DNA from: Stichopus chloronotus
Taxonomy: Eukaryota; Echinodermata; Holothuroidea; Aspidochirotida; Stichopodidae
Assembly: GCA_021234535.1 (NCBI GenBank)
Contig: CM037842.1
Span: 11,710,404 to 11,774,403 of the forward strand
Reading direction: 5' to 3'
Length of the DNA stretch: 64,000 nucleotides
The notes beneath the pieces were generated by a model. The model worked only from the letters and a program-made list of their open reading frames with translations, was not told where the DNA came from and did not search any database. Made by a program: the position numbers and the translations under genes. Positions within the stretch are counted from its first letter, which is position 1. Every line of letters starts with the position of its first letter. Of this stretch, positions 48,626 through 61,107 are shown in pieces.

Positions 48626-50215
48626 TTCATGTTCCGAAGTTAACGGAAACGTTCTTGTCATTGCACACGAGCTTCATTTCGGTTCCGATTTACGAAAAGA
48701 GTGAAAACAATAACATTGCCTCATTCGATAAATGATTATGCAACATGTTTTACGTGGCATTTTTAATGCCCTATCTTGAAATCATACTTGGGCTTAATTG
48801 CCTCATTTGATCATACTACATGTTTATATGCATGGCAGTCTGAACGGTCTAGTTTGAAATCATTTGTGGTACAATTAAGTGTTAATGACATCTTGATGGC
48901 GACATTTTTTTCTTACTTAAAGCCACCTTTTGAGAGAACTTTTGGAATTCGATTTTCTTTTCTCCATACCTGTGAGCGTGCCGTCCGAAGTCTCAAACTT
49001 GAAACCATATATCACAACAATATTTAGTGGTGGTGTATACATGGACACACCCTTAATTGAGGGGGGGGGGGGATTTTGAAGCGAAAGTCAGCACTTTGAT
49101 AGGCCTACTGCAAATGATACTTAAAGTGGTAGAAAGACCATCTATACGGATAGTCAGCATCGATTGGCACGAATAAAACCAGAAAATATTTGCATAAAAA
49201 ATATCCCGAGAAATCGCCTTCCCGCGCTCCCAACGGAACAGCTTTCGACACTCTTGCGGTGTCCATGAAATAGCGACTGCGGGGCGGAGTGAGGGGTTTA
49301 AGCTACCAATATGCAAGTATAGATGCATACATAAATTTTCGGGGCAGACTTGGTGCGTTGCTGTAGTGACAGCCTTGCAAGTATCTGGACTAACTTTTCA
49401 CAGCGATGTGACACATACTGCTGTGACCTCAAGAAACACAAAGGAATATCCTGCATGCCAAAGGCTACCTACATATATAGGAGTAAAGAGCGGGTCACTC
49501 GATTCATTACGCAACTTTCTTATCAGGGGCAATTAACGTTCCAAGTGCCAACATCCATCACCTCTTGAGTAAACTAAAATTATATTTGGCACAGTAACAA
49601 TTGTCAAGACAGTCTTATTTTTATGAGACGTCATTTTGACTTTCGATAAGTCACATGATGTCTCACAGAACTAAACTGAAGGTCGTTTTGACTAATTCAA
49701 GCGTGTCGTTTTAGTTACAGTTACCTCAGCTAAAATGGAACGACCCACAGATACACAAAGCTGACATTCAGTTGCAGAGAACAATCAACTTCGCTATAGA
49801 AATATTTCATCATAAAAACTAGCTTTCCTCAAGTAAATCACATATCTATCCCGGATACTTCCCGATAACAAAAAAAAAGAAAAAAAGAAAAAAAAGTTTG
49901 AACCATATTTCTTTTTTTATTAACAGCATTTCCGAGGAAAAGTGCACATTCTTGGTAATTTTGCAACATGTCATAACATAATGTTTCATCTTGTGTCACT
50001 CTTTAGCCGCAAAAACATGGTTGACGAAATAGAGATAGTTTGGATTTCGAGGGTAAAACATTCAAAGTTTCCATTTTTATCGGAGACTTAATCATTGTCA
50101 GTTCCTTCACTTTCTTGCTTACTATTTACAATAGCTACTTCAAGACCTTCAAAAACTTACTAATTAGAATACTTTCATCGTAAATTAAAAGGGGTGATGT
50201 AAACGCGGTACTTAC

Positions 50216-50282
50216 CGGTAGCGAGGAACATCAAGGACGTGCCAGATACAGACAAAAGCCACAAAAGTCCCAACCGCTTCAT
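50216..50282 (-). CDS. gene A exon 1: signal peptide
   Basis: Encodes MKRLGLLWLLSVSGTSLMFL-AT and 1 base before GTAAGT. It is a clear secretory signal starting MKR like gene B, preceded by the same ACGTA before ATG. The spliced protein is 162 aa. Intron 1 is about 4 kb and holds a hAT-like insertion. Confidence 0.93.
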
Positions 50283-50390
50283 TACGTTTTATTCCCGTCA
50301 ATTTAATCCTTGTAAATTTTTAGCTGTTTAATTGCACACAAACCGATCTTTCGATAGGTTGCGATATTCTGTCAAAGTTAACTCATCTAC
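50283..50390 (-). promoter_or_regulatory. gene A 5' UTR / proximal promoter, conserved with gene B
   Basis: Partner of 42499-42605. The transcription start is not visible; the conservation stops about 110 bases upstream of the ATG. Confidence 0.65.
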
Positions 50391-52602
50391 TAAACACTAA
50401 TTGCTTGAATGTAGGACCAAAATTTTGAGACTGAGAAATTCAGAATGTTAGTGCTGGTTTTCCTGGGCGGATTTTCAAAAGACTCTTTTTCTTGCCTTTC
50501 TAAGCCTTTCTTTGTTATTTACGTTGAGTGATATTTAATTAAAACTGATCTGGTAACAAGGTAAATCATCGGCGAATGACAGATACCCATATTAACTCAA
50601 AATCACGGAAATGTTGATGAATAAAAAAGTACAAAAGGGAAAAAATTGGCATAGATTGTGAGAGAAAAATAAATAGTAAGAAAAACAAAACACGGGAGAG
50701 AGAAAAAAAAGGATATTAATAAGGAGATAATGGGAATGAAGAAAGAAAAAGATTTATATTAAGTGGTTCGAAAATGAAAATTTATACTCATCAAATACGA
50801 AAACAAATTGAAAAGTTTTGCTCAGTTTCTTTTATGAATTCTAATTAAAAATCATACTGTTTCATTTTAAATGCATAAAAAGAATTAGGTCACCGGTGAC
50901 CAGATTAATTAAATTCCTCACCCCCCAAAAGAGGAGAGAAATCAATGATGAATAAAATTAAAACGATTTTAGGATTATTCTTCACTTAAAAAAAAAAAAA
51001 AAACCGAAAAGAAGAACGCACACTCATCAATTTCTGCGAGCTTTCCTTGGCAGCTCGATGAGTTTAGGACGTCACAATGACGTCACGATGAGTCATCTCT
51101 TTGTTATGGCTACGCTTTCAAAATGTATGCAGAGCGTTTTTCAACCGGGTTATGCAACCTCAGATGGCTCTGAGGGTCATGAAAGGAATATATGTTCTCT
51201 TCAAATTTAAAAAAAAAAAAAAAAACTGAATTAAAAAGGATCCTTACCCTCTGCCGACTGAGTATGTGGCCATATGTTATGTATAAATATGACATTTCAC
51301 TTTTCATGCTTTCATCATTTTGGTTACAACTGGCTGATAAATATGATATCTGTCGGGGAAAGAATGCTACATTCCTCTCCTTGGTTTCAACAGAACTTAT
51401 GACACTTGAGAACCGATTGTAGTCAGTGTTCATTTCTCCATACATTATTCATACAGTGTTCATTTTTCATTCATACAGTGTTCATTCATACAGTGTTCAT
51501 TCATATAGTGTTCATTAGTTATACAGTGTTCATACAGTGTTCATTTCTATACATTATTCATACAGTGTTCATTTCTATACATATACATGGTAAGCATAAT
51601 CTTATCTAAAAACCAGAATGCTCTAACCATTTCTAGGGCAAAGTTGTATTGTAACAGATTATTGGCCAATCAGCAGTCTATGCTTGTTAGCCTCGTTAAT
51701 GTGGAATTTTGGAAAGTTCTACTCAGACAAGACAACATTAACACGAGCAACATGACGAATGTAAATGAAACAGCACGGGTATACATATTTGCAAAAAAAA
51801 AATCTGTAAAATGGTTAACTTCTGTGCCCCGAGAAATATAGAATTTGCAAGAATGATAAATATTATCACTTCAGATGATGCTCAGTCAGAAGTTACGGCA
51901 TTCCTTTTGAACAAATGCAAACATGATACCTGGCGCCTTGTGATAGGGTTCATTTCACGGGAAATAAATGTAAACAATTGGTAGAATGAGAATCATCTCT
52001 GATTGAAAGCCAATACAGAGACAAAAAAAAAAATAGAATACATATAGAGACACCCTTCTCTCGAATGACTGTTTGCAGTCTCTCAGAAACGACCCGCTGA
52101 ACCTGACCACATCGGTAAGGGATAAAAAATGGCTCTAATGCCATTTGGAGCGAGAGATTGAATGCTGAGTGGATGCAAATAATTCCCGGCTGGTTGGCAG
52201 TCTTCAAAAAAAAAAAAAAAATTAGACGTTGGATTTGGACTTAAAAGTTACTGACCAAATGTACTCTTTTCCCTGAAAGCTGTAGTCCTTTTTGTGAGAA
52301 CAACTTCTTGTATGACAAAGTCAGTCTATGATACCATCACATTAGGCCAATGAAAAAACTAGTATTACTAGGAAAGTCATTTGGAAGATATAAACCAAAA
52401 CCAATTATCAATTACAAGCAAAGAAAATAAGGATCCCCAATTGTAATGTAGGTTTACATGTTCTGTAAATTTGGCTCTGATGCAAAAATGAAGGACGAGG
52501 GAGGACAGGCCTACGTTCATCTGGCCTCTGGGAGCCGGTAACGCTTCATCCGCCATTGGAGTTGATTCCAAATCGCCTGCTTCCAACGCAGAGGGAGGAA
52601 CA
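50391..52602. other. intergenic spacer between PPOX and gene A
   Basis: Contains the CAGTGTTCATTCATA tandem repeat and A/T homopolymers. It probably holds the PPOX 3' UTR just left of 52603; I found no clear polyA signal for it. Confidence 0.6.
51424..51583 (+). repeat. CAGTGTTCATTCATA tandem repeat
   Basis: Roughly eight CAGTGTTCAT units with variable ATTCATA or TTCTATACATT spacers. Confidence 0.9.
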
Positions 52603-52727
52603 TCACCTCATGTTCAGGATTGCCTTCCTGGCATTGTAGATGCAATCATTCACACTGACGCCATGGTAGGAGGACCCCAGCAATGTCAGAGGTAGCTTGT
52701 GCTCCTGGATGTAACTATAAATGGATT
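52603..52727 (-). CDS. PPOX: protoporphyrinogen oxidase, last exon
   Basis: The acceptor is cttttcttccag; two bases complete Glu, then 40 codons and TGA. The product begins SIYSYIQEHKLPLTLLGSSY and continues HGVSVNDCIYNARKAIL. This is the conserved PPOX C-terminus, whose G-SY-GV-VNDCI block closes the FAD site. PPOX is the mitochondrial inner-membrane flavoenzyme that oxidises protoporphyrinogen IX to protoporphyrin IX, the penultimate step of haem synthesis. Confidence 0.96.
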
Positions 52728-55700
52728 CTGGAAGAAAAGTGACGCCACACGAAGAGGGTGAGAGAGAGGAACAAACAATGCGGGACAATACCAGGCAGGA
52801 GAAAGACATTTGCATCCACAGAATGCCTCAAAGGCATTGAAATGAAATCATAAAAATATTTATTGTAAACACTAGAAGAGGGAATATGCCTACAAAAAAA
52901 GTCAAGGACACTTGGAAATACTCCGGGTTATGAACGTAAATTTGCTTGACAAGGAATGCAAAAATGAATCCGAAGAGCAAACAAACATCACTGCAGCCAT
53001 TTAAGAATAATCAGGACGGCTTGGGTTAAGGAGGATAGCCTGAGGCAAACCTTTTCGGTTGAACGACGTCACGGTTCAACCAGACGAATAAGAGTGGGGT
53101 GATAGCTTTAATGGTTCACCTGCACATTTGAGCATCTGAAACGTGATATACAAGATTTAGTTACACCCATTGCACATCTTGTTCACTGAATGCAAATTAT
53201 GAGAGCTAGGTAATCTTAAGTTTGCATAGTGGTGCAACTTGTGTGGAGAAGTGATGTCAATTTCTATGATTTCTTTGTCTTATCCGTCAATGACTTGACC
53301 TTATTCAGAGCAGTAATCATGGATTATGAAGTTCCTGTACATGAAACTACAGTATTAATCGCGCCACTTCTAGCGTTTGCACCGGGTCCAGTGTTCAGAC
53401 TCAGGTACCCGTCGTCCAGAGTCCTCCACGTACTCGGGTACCCAAAAATGTGACTTTTGCTTGGTTAAGAATTCGTCGTGACGTCGAAATTGAACCATTT
53501 GATTCGCATGATAATACCACACCGTGTATTTTACCTACAATCACCATGACGAAGGTGTCTTAGCGACACACATGATGAGTATTGTCACAAGCATAACGTA
53601 CAACAGTGAAATATGGATTCCCGTAACAAATTTTCGAACAGGGTCCAGACATCACCTGACAAATTCCTGTGTACCAAGTACACAGTGCACATGCACAGGG
53701 GTTTCAAATGTAGTTCCATGTGTACTTCTTTTCCATTAGACTTTGAGCCCAAACTGTGCTTTAATTGAATACGCTCGATGAAATGTTTTGTTTTTGACTA
53801 AGCGACAATGTCCAAGCTGTGATTTTCAAGCTGTGTATTCATGTAACATCATTGAAAGGTGACATCATTTCTCTTTTAAGTTTAACTTTTAAGTTTAACT
53901 CAGTTGAACTTATCCCCTATTTCTTGTTTTATTATTTGGGATGGAGTGGACTATTACAATTACGCTTTCGGTAACTAGACGAAATTAAGTTTTTTTTTCT
54001 TCTGATTGACTTAAAATTGTTACTTGAAGAATTGATCTATGGAGATTATACACTATTTTATAGACTTTTGGAAACGTTGCACACTGTTTAATATTAAATA
54101 TTTCTAACATTGAGTCTCCCCATCTTCATTGCATGGTATAAATTGGCACTTACGCTGAGTGAGCAGAGACTTAAACTTTTGCCCCAGATTCTTTAAGAAC
54201 TGGATTTGAAGAGCAACTTTCAAAGTTTAAAACCTAGAAGTGCCTGGAGAAAAGTGAGGTCACGAATAAAATAAAAAAAGAAAAAAACAAACGGACAACA
54301 ATGAATTGTGACGCATATCTTCATTTTAAAATGGGAAACGTGGGGTTATTGGTATTGCCTGATCCAAATTGACATAAAATTGCCAATTAAATATAAAAAA
54401 ATAAACATGGAAAGAGAGATTCAATGACCGATTCATTGTACTGATACTGTGTCATTATGATCTCCGTTGGTTTTCATGAATACAAACTACTGTATGAAAC
54501 TTTAAGGATTTCTGCGTCAGTCCACCTTCTTTCGATGCTGATTGGTAACCTGATTGCTTTTGCATTTACATGCTTGTTTTCGGAATAAAGGCAAAGTTTT
54601 AACGTGTTTGAAGCAGAATGCAAGACAAGACTAAAACACAGCATACACATTCCCCTTTGAGCATCCACAGAGGGTCACACAATCCAAAATGCCTGGTTAG
54701 AAAAACAGCCAAATGGCTGTGAACTCTTTCGTCTTTTTTATAGGATTGCTGCTGGGAGCATCAGTAGGAATTTCAAGTAACAGGTATATACATTTCAAGG
54801 CCAGTGATTTCAACTACAGTGATTGAGACGATAAAGGTTTTTTTTCTTTTTCCATAATGCGAGTATATTCAAATGAACCCATGAATCAAACTTCCAAGTC
54901 ACCTACGAAACAACATTCCATGAACTTGTGCCCCACTGCCAGCATGGTGTTCTTGGTCCGATGGCCCCCGACAGACGACGAGCTGCGAGCAACCCAGGGG
55001 AAGAGTTTCACTTCTATTCAACTGTGAGATAAATTATTCGGCTTAATAAGTCCTGGTTGATATTCTGTTTTTCATGCATGACAGAAGTACAAGCACTTTT
55101 TACGCAGACATGGTTAATCAGCGCCGTCGGCAAGGTTTCATCTCCTCTATGATTATTGAAGTCAGGTGTTGAGGTGTCCTCTTCTGAAGGCATTTGCTAA
55201 TCAGAGCTTGCCTGAGAACATTGGTTCACAAGGTGGAAAATATTCCGTACACCGAACCTGAAGTGCTTCATATCGACCATTGCACTTCTTGTACGATCTT
55301 GCCTATAATCCCAATCTTAAGTCAAATATGCTTATGAGAGATTCACCAGTGCTTAACTTGAAAAGTATGTTAATTGTGTCGTGAACAGAGTACCCTTGAA
55401 AGCATTTTCCGCCGATCAAAAATGAATTTGTGAATAAAAAAAGCAAGAGGAGTTTTTTGGTGAAAAAATTGCATTTATACTGCAGGCAAATTTGTGAAGC
55501 TTTAAACTTTTTTTTTCAAAACCTCAAAGTTTACAGATGGAAAATTATTATGATTTTTTTTTTTCTGTTTAGGGATCTCTGCAAAAAAGAAGGCACAACT
55601 TGTCCAACAAAGAATATATTATTCTCAAAATTCATTTTAAAAATTTGATCAATCTTTAAACTCAGAGTACACTGACTACAAAGAAAACAAAAACAAGGGA

Positions 55701-56369
55701 AAAACAAAAGAAGATTCCAAAAATACGATTCTCAAGATTACATACACAAAACGATTAATTAATGCAAAATAGTAAGTACTGTAATCCCACTGAAGGATAT
55801 TTACTATAAAATAACGTTACAGACTAAACACTGATCATTTCGCTTCAGTGCTTCAGGATTGTTTTGGAAAACAAATCAAGGGCATTTCAAGCAACTGGAG
55901 ATAGAGGGAAATGTTGCAGGTAAAATGCAAAGAAAATAAACTTTAATCATTAATTGCTAAACCACTCGTTCAATAAACAATAAACACCAGCGCCTCATCT
56001 CCATTAAGTATGTAAGATGCGGTGTTGAAGTTTTAACATTTTCATCCGATAGTTCCAAAGGACACATCATGTGTAAATTGAGGCTGTCCTCTTAAAAAAT
56101 CAATTGTCCTGCACAAAGTCATGTCATGGCTTACAGTAGTTTTTTCCAAGTGGTGTTCCAGTAACACTCTTGCATTGTGCTGCTAACAATTCATCGCAAC
56201 GATTTCATCTTGTAACGTTTCAGGGATTGCAAGAAACCTCTTAATTTGAATGTACTGTAGCACTAACCGAATTCGGTTGTCCAAAAGACAGAATTGTACC
56301 AAAAATCTGGTTGCCCTGTAAAGAATTTGGGTGTCTCGGACTCAAGGGCTACTTCTGAACGTCATCACT

Positions 56370-56590
56370 GGGATGATTTACGAAAGATGCATCGTTTGAA
56401 TTTCTTTAAATTTTAAGGTGAACAGATTATTCTTGAGCTACTGATGACTGAATTTCTATCTGTGATAAACACAGTTTTTTGAAAAGAAGGTTTCCGCCCT
56501 GCTCTACTTTGAAATTATCAATCATCCTGTGTCTACAAATGTTGGTTTTAAAAATAAGATGATTTTCTGTAAATCATGTGCAATTTTTTG
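56370..56590 (+). repeat. dispersed repeat family X, copy 3
   Basis: AAAGATGCATCGTTTGAATTTC, AGATTATTCTTGAGC, TGAATTTCTATCTGTGATAA, ATCATCCTGTGTCTACAAAT and TTGGTTTTAAAAATA. It shares blocks with both other copies. Confidence 0.75.
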
Positions 56591-56633
56591 CCATTTCAGT
56601 CTACCTTGTTTTACAAAAAGCAGACTGAAATGG
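56591..56633. repeat. short hairpin
   Basis: CCATTTCAGTCT and AGACTGAAATGG, perfect 12-bp arms with a 19-base loop, directly after repeat X copy 3. Confidence 0.85.
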
Positions 56634-56940
56634 AGTGAGAAATCAATTTGACATCATTTTCCTTTTCCTATGGGTGGATAGTTGTATGCTGACACCAAAC
56701 TATCATTTTAAATGAAGATAGGGACCCACATGATACAATTTTTTGTTTTCTTTTGTCTTCAGGAGCAGGGGAGGTCCCTACAAATGAGAAAAGATTGGAA
56801 ATATTCTCCTTGATGCATTCTCTTTAACATGTATTGTTGACACACCGTCGTCATTGCCTCGTTTGAAGTTCTAACTCATGATTTGATTTCTCTTAAGCCT
56901 CATCTATATGATCATACATTTGTTCCAAACCTAATCATAC

Positions 56941-56983
56941 AGTACTGTACTGTACATACTGTACATACTGTACATCTGTACGA
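56941..56983 (+). repeat. TACTGTACA short tandem repeat
   Basis: Four or five TACTGTACA/TACTGTAC units built on the TGTACA palindrome. Confidence 0.9.
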
Positions 56984-57463
56984 TGATGTTCATGAGCAAC
57001 TTGTATGATCGTGTGGGCAGGCTTCCCAACAAAGTTGAAGAATGTCCAACATGTACGACAGTGTTCAAATCTTTAACTGCATGTTTCACGTCTCCACTAA
57101 ATGCTCAAAATGTTTACTTTTTCATCTATTCTCATCATGTGATACTTATGAATGGTCCTGGTAAGGGGAATTGTCGCCTAAACTTAGGTAGGACTCCATT
57201 TCTGGGATATTCAGCAAACATCAGCAGTTTAGGACAATTCAAGTCTGGGAAGTTTGGGACTTGTTGGTATGGCACATGAACGGTGTGCATGCAGGTACAG
57301 TACACGGTGCTGCATGCTACGGCGGGACACAATGAACAATGTCATACATGTGCACAAAGGTGTTCATGGATCAATGAATGATCGTGAAGAGAGGGTTTTG
57401 AGGTGCAGTCAGACAGGTTTGCAGACAGAAAATTCTCACTTCAACTGGTGATGAACGACTCAC

Positions 57464-57656
57464 CCAGCCTCTGAGAATGGCCGATGGTGTACTGAGGAAT
57501 ACAGTTGCAATGAACGTTCACGTTGGAGAAAATTGGACGGTCATGAATGCCCAGATGATCTTTTATCGATTCCAGAGCTGCAGAAAGCAGCTCGTCTTTG
57601 GAAACCGTCTTGGGATCTCCGTATAACTCCTCAAACCAATCTCCTCCCATCATGCA
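57464..57656 (-). CDS. PPOX: protoporphyrinogen oxidase, penultimate exon
   Basis: Starts after tattgcag with CMMGGDWFEELYGDPK and ends IPQYTIGHSQRL plus 1 base at GTGAGT. MMGG.W corresponds to human VMLGGSW, and NCIPQYT.GH is the PPOX signature near the C-terminus. It is 64 codons plus 1 base and joins the last exon in phase across a 4.7-kb intron. Confidence 0.96.
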
Positions 57657-58960
57657 CTGCAATAGTTTCAAACAAATACGAAGGAACGAATGAATGAATT
57701 AAGGGTTTTACACACAGACTATACCTTGGCAACAAGACATGCATGGTCCTGCTGAAACCACAGCATACAATCATCTTGAATAATAAAAAAAAAAAACAAT
57801 ATCAAAATATATGCAAAGGACAATTAGTTAACATCGAGTTTCATTACAAAATTATCTGCATTTGAAAAAAGAAAATGTTTTAGGTGTCTCTTGAAACTAT
57901 GGCTACTGTGAACATTCCGGAGATCAACGGGGGGGGGGGCATTCTACAATTTAGGATCATAAATTACAAATGATCTATCACAAAAAACATGTTTCTAGTG
58001 AATTTATAACAAGGAACTATGAAATCCTGACATAAATTTGATGTCACTATTTCTTCAATAAATTGGTTAAGTGGCTACTCTGGTGTGTTTGCATTAATTT
58101 TTACAATATCTTGAGATTTGGTTGTAGAAGCATCAACACAAAAGACTCTACCTAACTTACTAGAATGTCTCCTTCTACGCTTTTCCTCAGTCCCATAATG
58201 GCAGGATTTGTTGAAAAATGTCTTCATCTTATAACTGTAACATCATCATTGAATAATACATGTCTCTCTGTGATGTGGGTAGCATATCGTTATACCATAA
58301 TAACTGAGTACCATGCATCTTAATTGCAAACTGACCCAAATGGCAAAATGTATGAGTTTTGTTTCACTTATTTTGATGCAAAACTCACATTTGAACTACT
58401 GCACCCTCAAAAGCTTTATACCTCAATACTCATCACATTTGTGTTCATAAATGTCCCTTACGTATTTTTACGGAAAATGTGCAGCAATGCATGTGATGCA
58501 TTTCCTTGGTCCTATGATCAATTCTTCTTACTTTCTGTCTGGAGGTCGACAACGAATCAAAGGTCCATGTATTGGGAATTTAAGGAGGTGTGTGTCTTTG
58601 TAACTGGCCATTTCATGGCATGTCCTTTTGCAAAATGGAAGGTGTGACCAAAAAAAGCTTTTCTAATTAAGAGAATCTGGTTCTTAACTTATCTTGAAAA
58701 ATGCCAGAATGACTCATTAAATACAGAAGTTAAATCTGTCACCTTTCCGAGAACCACTGCATGCCACAAAACATCAAGTTGGAAAGAAATTTTGACCTCG
58801 CATTAATTTGGTATCTGAAGGGCAACAGTGGTTTTTGCTTATATAAGGAGTGAACAACCAACAATCATCCCACTATGATTTAGAGCAACCAAGGTTTTAC
58901 AATCCCTAAAATGTTGCAGTACATATGAAGTGTGAAAAATAATGTAAAATTTAATCTTAC
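57657..58960 (-). other. intron of PPOX
   Basis: 1.3 kb of AT-rich sequence; no feature recognised. Confidence 0.8.
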
Positions 58961-59074
58961 CGTCAGCCTGGTTGTCTCCCTGCCAGGACTGTCTAGTTGT
59001 GGGAACGTGCACGAGTCGAAGACGACCCCTAGGACATCGGAAGGTTCGCAAGATGGGACCAGATATCCAAATCC
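58961..59074 (-). CDS. PPOX: protoporphyrinogen oxidase, exon with GFGYLVP block
   Basis: 38-codon phase 0-0 exon between cttcttttag and ACG|GTAAGA. It encodes GFGYLVPSCEPSDVLGVVFD, then SCTFPQLDSPGRETTRLT. This matches GFG.LVPS.E...VLG.V.DS..FP..D in animal PPOX. Confidence 0.95.
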
Positions 59075-60937
59075 CTAAAAGAAGAACAAAGTGAAGTGAG
59101 GTCAAAGCAGAACTGCTGAATCAAGTTACTTTAGTGCCATTCAGGATATCTTTGCCATTTTTATCAGTTACATTCCCTTGTGACCTGTTGCCCTGCTCTT
59201 TGGGTTCAGTACTTCATTGACTACTTTCTCAAGTCTGCCTTAAAAAGTTGAGAAGTGGTTGTGACACTGCATGTTCAGAATGGTTATCTCTCCTTACAGT
59301 TAGATCTGAAAAATACAGGGAGACTCATGGTATCACGACATGATCAACGGAGCAACTTTAGCTTTCAGCCTACAGTATCTCCTTTATTTTTTCCCAGCAG
59401 GAAATCAACACAATCCATGAATGTCTCTCCCGGTGGTTGTAAGCACACATGCGTGGAGATCTGTTGAAGACATACTGTGCTTACAGCCAGCCAGATGTGG
59501 TCAAACTGCCTATGCTCAGTAAGGGAATAGTATCACATGGCCGGGTAAAGAAACATAACTTGCTTAACTGATTTCAGTATCTTGCAGAAAACACTAAGAG
59601 GAAAGTGCTCCTTATGGAAACAGATAAATGTTGTACGATTCTAACTCTGTAAGTGACAAACTCTCTGAAAAAGTTTAGGCAAATTTACTGTAAACTCCAC
59701 AAAAATGGTTATTCTGCATCAAGCTGGCTTTTTTGCTGGAGGACAAGGCACAACTCTTTTCAAAATCCCTTTGTTCTCAACTAACATGCTTCTAACATTG
59801 CAAAAATTAAAATAGTGAAGGTTTGTCCTTTCTTCGAATATCACCAAGAGCTGGTCTCAAGTTCCTTTAATGGAGAGTTTGTTTGCTTTAAATAGCACTA
59901 TGGAGTTGATCCACGTCATTGGGGAGAGTTTGGACAAATTTCTTGGACAAAGTAAACATATGTCTATGTGTACAACGATAAGAAAACGTCCGTCAGCTTC
60001 AAGTTCACGTTTGCTACCAAAAGACATCAACTTTTCTGTCACTATACAATTTAATGACTGGGGTTCTGGCCAACTCTTTCCTCAAACAACGAGGGCCAAC
60101 CTGACCGATGCCAAAGACCACTCCGGTATCACTTGAGCACAGCTGATGAGGTCATAACATGATTAATTTGAAAATACAATGAGGCAGATTAGTGAGTGTG
60201 TGGACCTCCAAGCTCTATAAGGACCAATCGTGTTCAGCTTTACAAGATTTGTTTGCATTCAATTGTGTGGATTATTCATTACTAAAAAACATTAAAATTA
60301 GGCAGTCTTTTTTTATGAGAAGTTGGATTAGAATGACGCAAGAGAGCATGAAAAAAATCTGAATATTTTTGAAGCTCATTTGTATTCAGTTTTTTGTGTG
60401 TATTTTGATGCCCTATATGCAATTAACATAACTACAGTCAAACTTACAGCATGTCAATTCACTCTGTTCATACATTAATATATGCACTGACAGACATATA
60501 GATGTGACTAAATATTAGAAATAATAGTAGTTTTTCAATGACACCACCTTTAGAAATATTTATAGGATCTTTAGTTTTATACTGACATCATGGAACTTAA
60601 AATCTTATTGCCTATGACCTATATTATCAAGATACATGAGATGACCACGCATTTTGATGTTCTCTGTGCTGGCTCACAATTCATCCCCAAAGACAAAAAA
60701 TAATCTGAGAGCTTTGGAAATTACTTCACGAGATCTTTCTGTCAGTATTAAATACGCATTCATATTTTTTTAAACAATTTCTCTGGATGCATCGACAATT
60801 AAAACATACAGTACCGTCAAAGCTCTTGATGAAGAAAGTTAGTTATCGGCAACAGATACAAACAAACATTAAGGCACCCTAACATACCTGCTTCCCCATA
60901 GGGGAAGGATAGCAACCTGAACATCCATCTGACGTAC
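59075..60937 (-). other. intron of PPOX
   Basis: 1.9 kb. Overlapping open frames on both strands at 59857-60136 resemble no known family. Nothing else was recognised. Confidence 0.75.
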
Positions 60938-61056
60938 CTGAAAGGGAAGCAGTTTGCCGTCAAATTCCAAGTTGACCACAGCGACTGACACGTTGGGGAT
61001 TTCTGACAATAGCTTGGCAAGATGGGAATGCTCCTGTGTCAAGAGACGGAATAGAT
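60938..61056 (-). CDS. PPOX: protoporphyrinogen oxidase, exon with VSVAVVNL block
   Basis: The acceptor is tttctgtgcag; two bases complete Asp, then 39 codons end at CAG|GTACGT. It encodes LFRLLTQEHSHLAKLLSEIP, then NVSVAVVNLEFDGKLLPFQ. VSVAVVNL and the L(P/PV)Q ending match human PPOX (VSVAVVNLQYQGAHLPVQ). Confidence 0.95.
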
Positions 61057-61107
61057 CTGCACAGAAAGAAGATTATGAGATCATCAGGCATCATAAGAAC
61101 CACTCAC

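Larger units (their letters stand above)
46246..50215 (-). other. intron 1 of gene A
   Basis: 4-kb intron with family Y repeat copy 2 (47050-47205) and a hAT-like element (48074-48633). Short open frames, including a Cys-rich one at 46542-46733, look like chance. Confidence 0.75.
52728..57463 (-). other. last intron of PPOX
   Basis: 4.7-kb intron with a family X repeat copy (56370-56590), a hairpin (56591-56633) and a TACTGTACA tract (56941-56983). No other exon was recognised. Confidence 0.8.

Noticed and set aside
54944..55030. GC-richer minus-strand segment reading LFPWVARSSSS...
   Set aside because: Could be a transposon remnant, but I could not tie it to a family or find ends.
59857..60136. 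Overlapping open frames on both strands in a PPOX intron
   Set aside because: PPOX exons on either side join correctly without it and no homology is evident.
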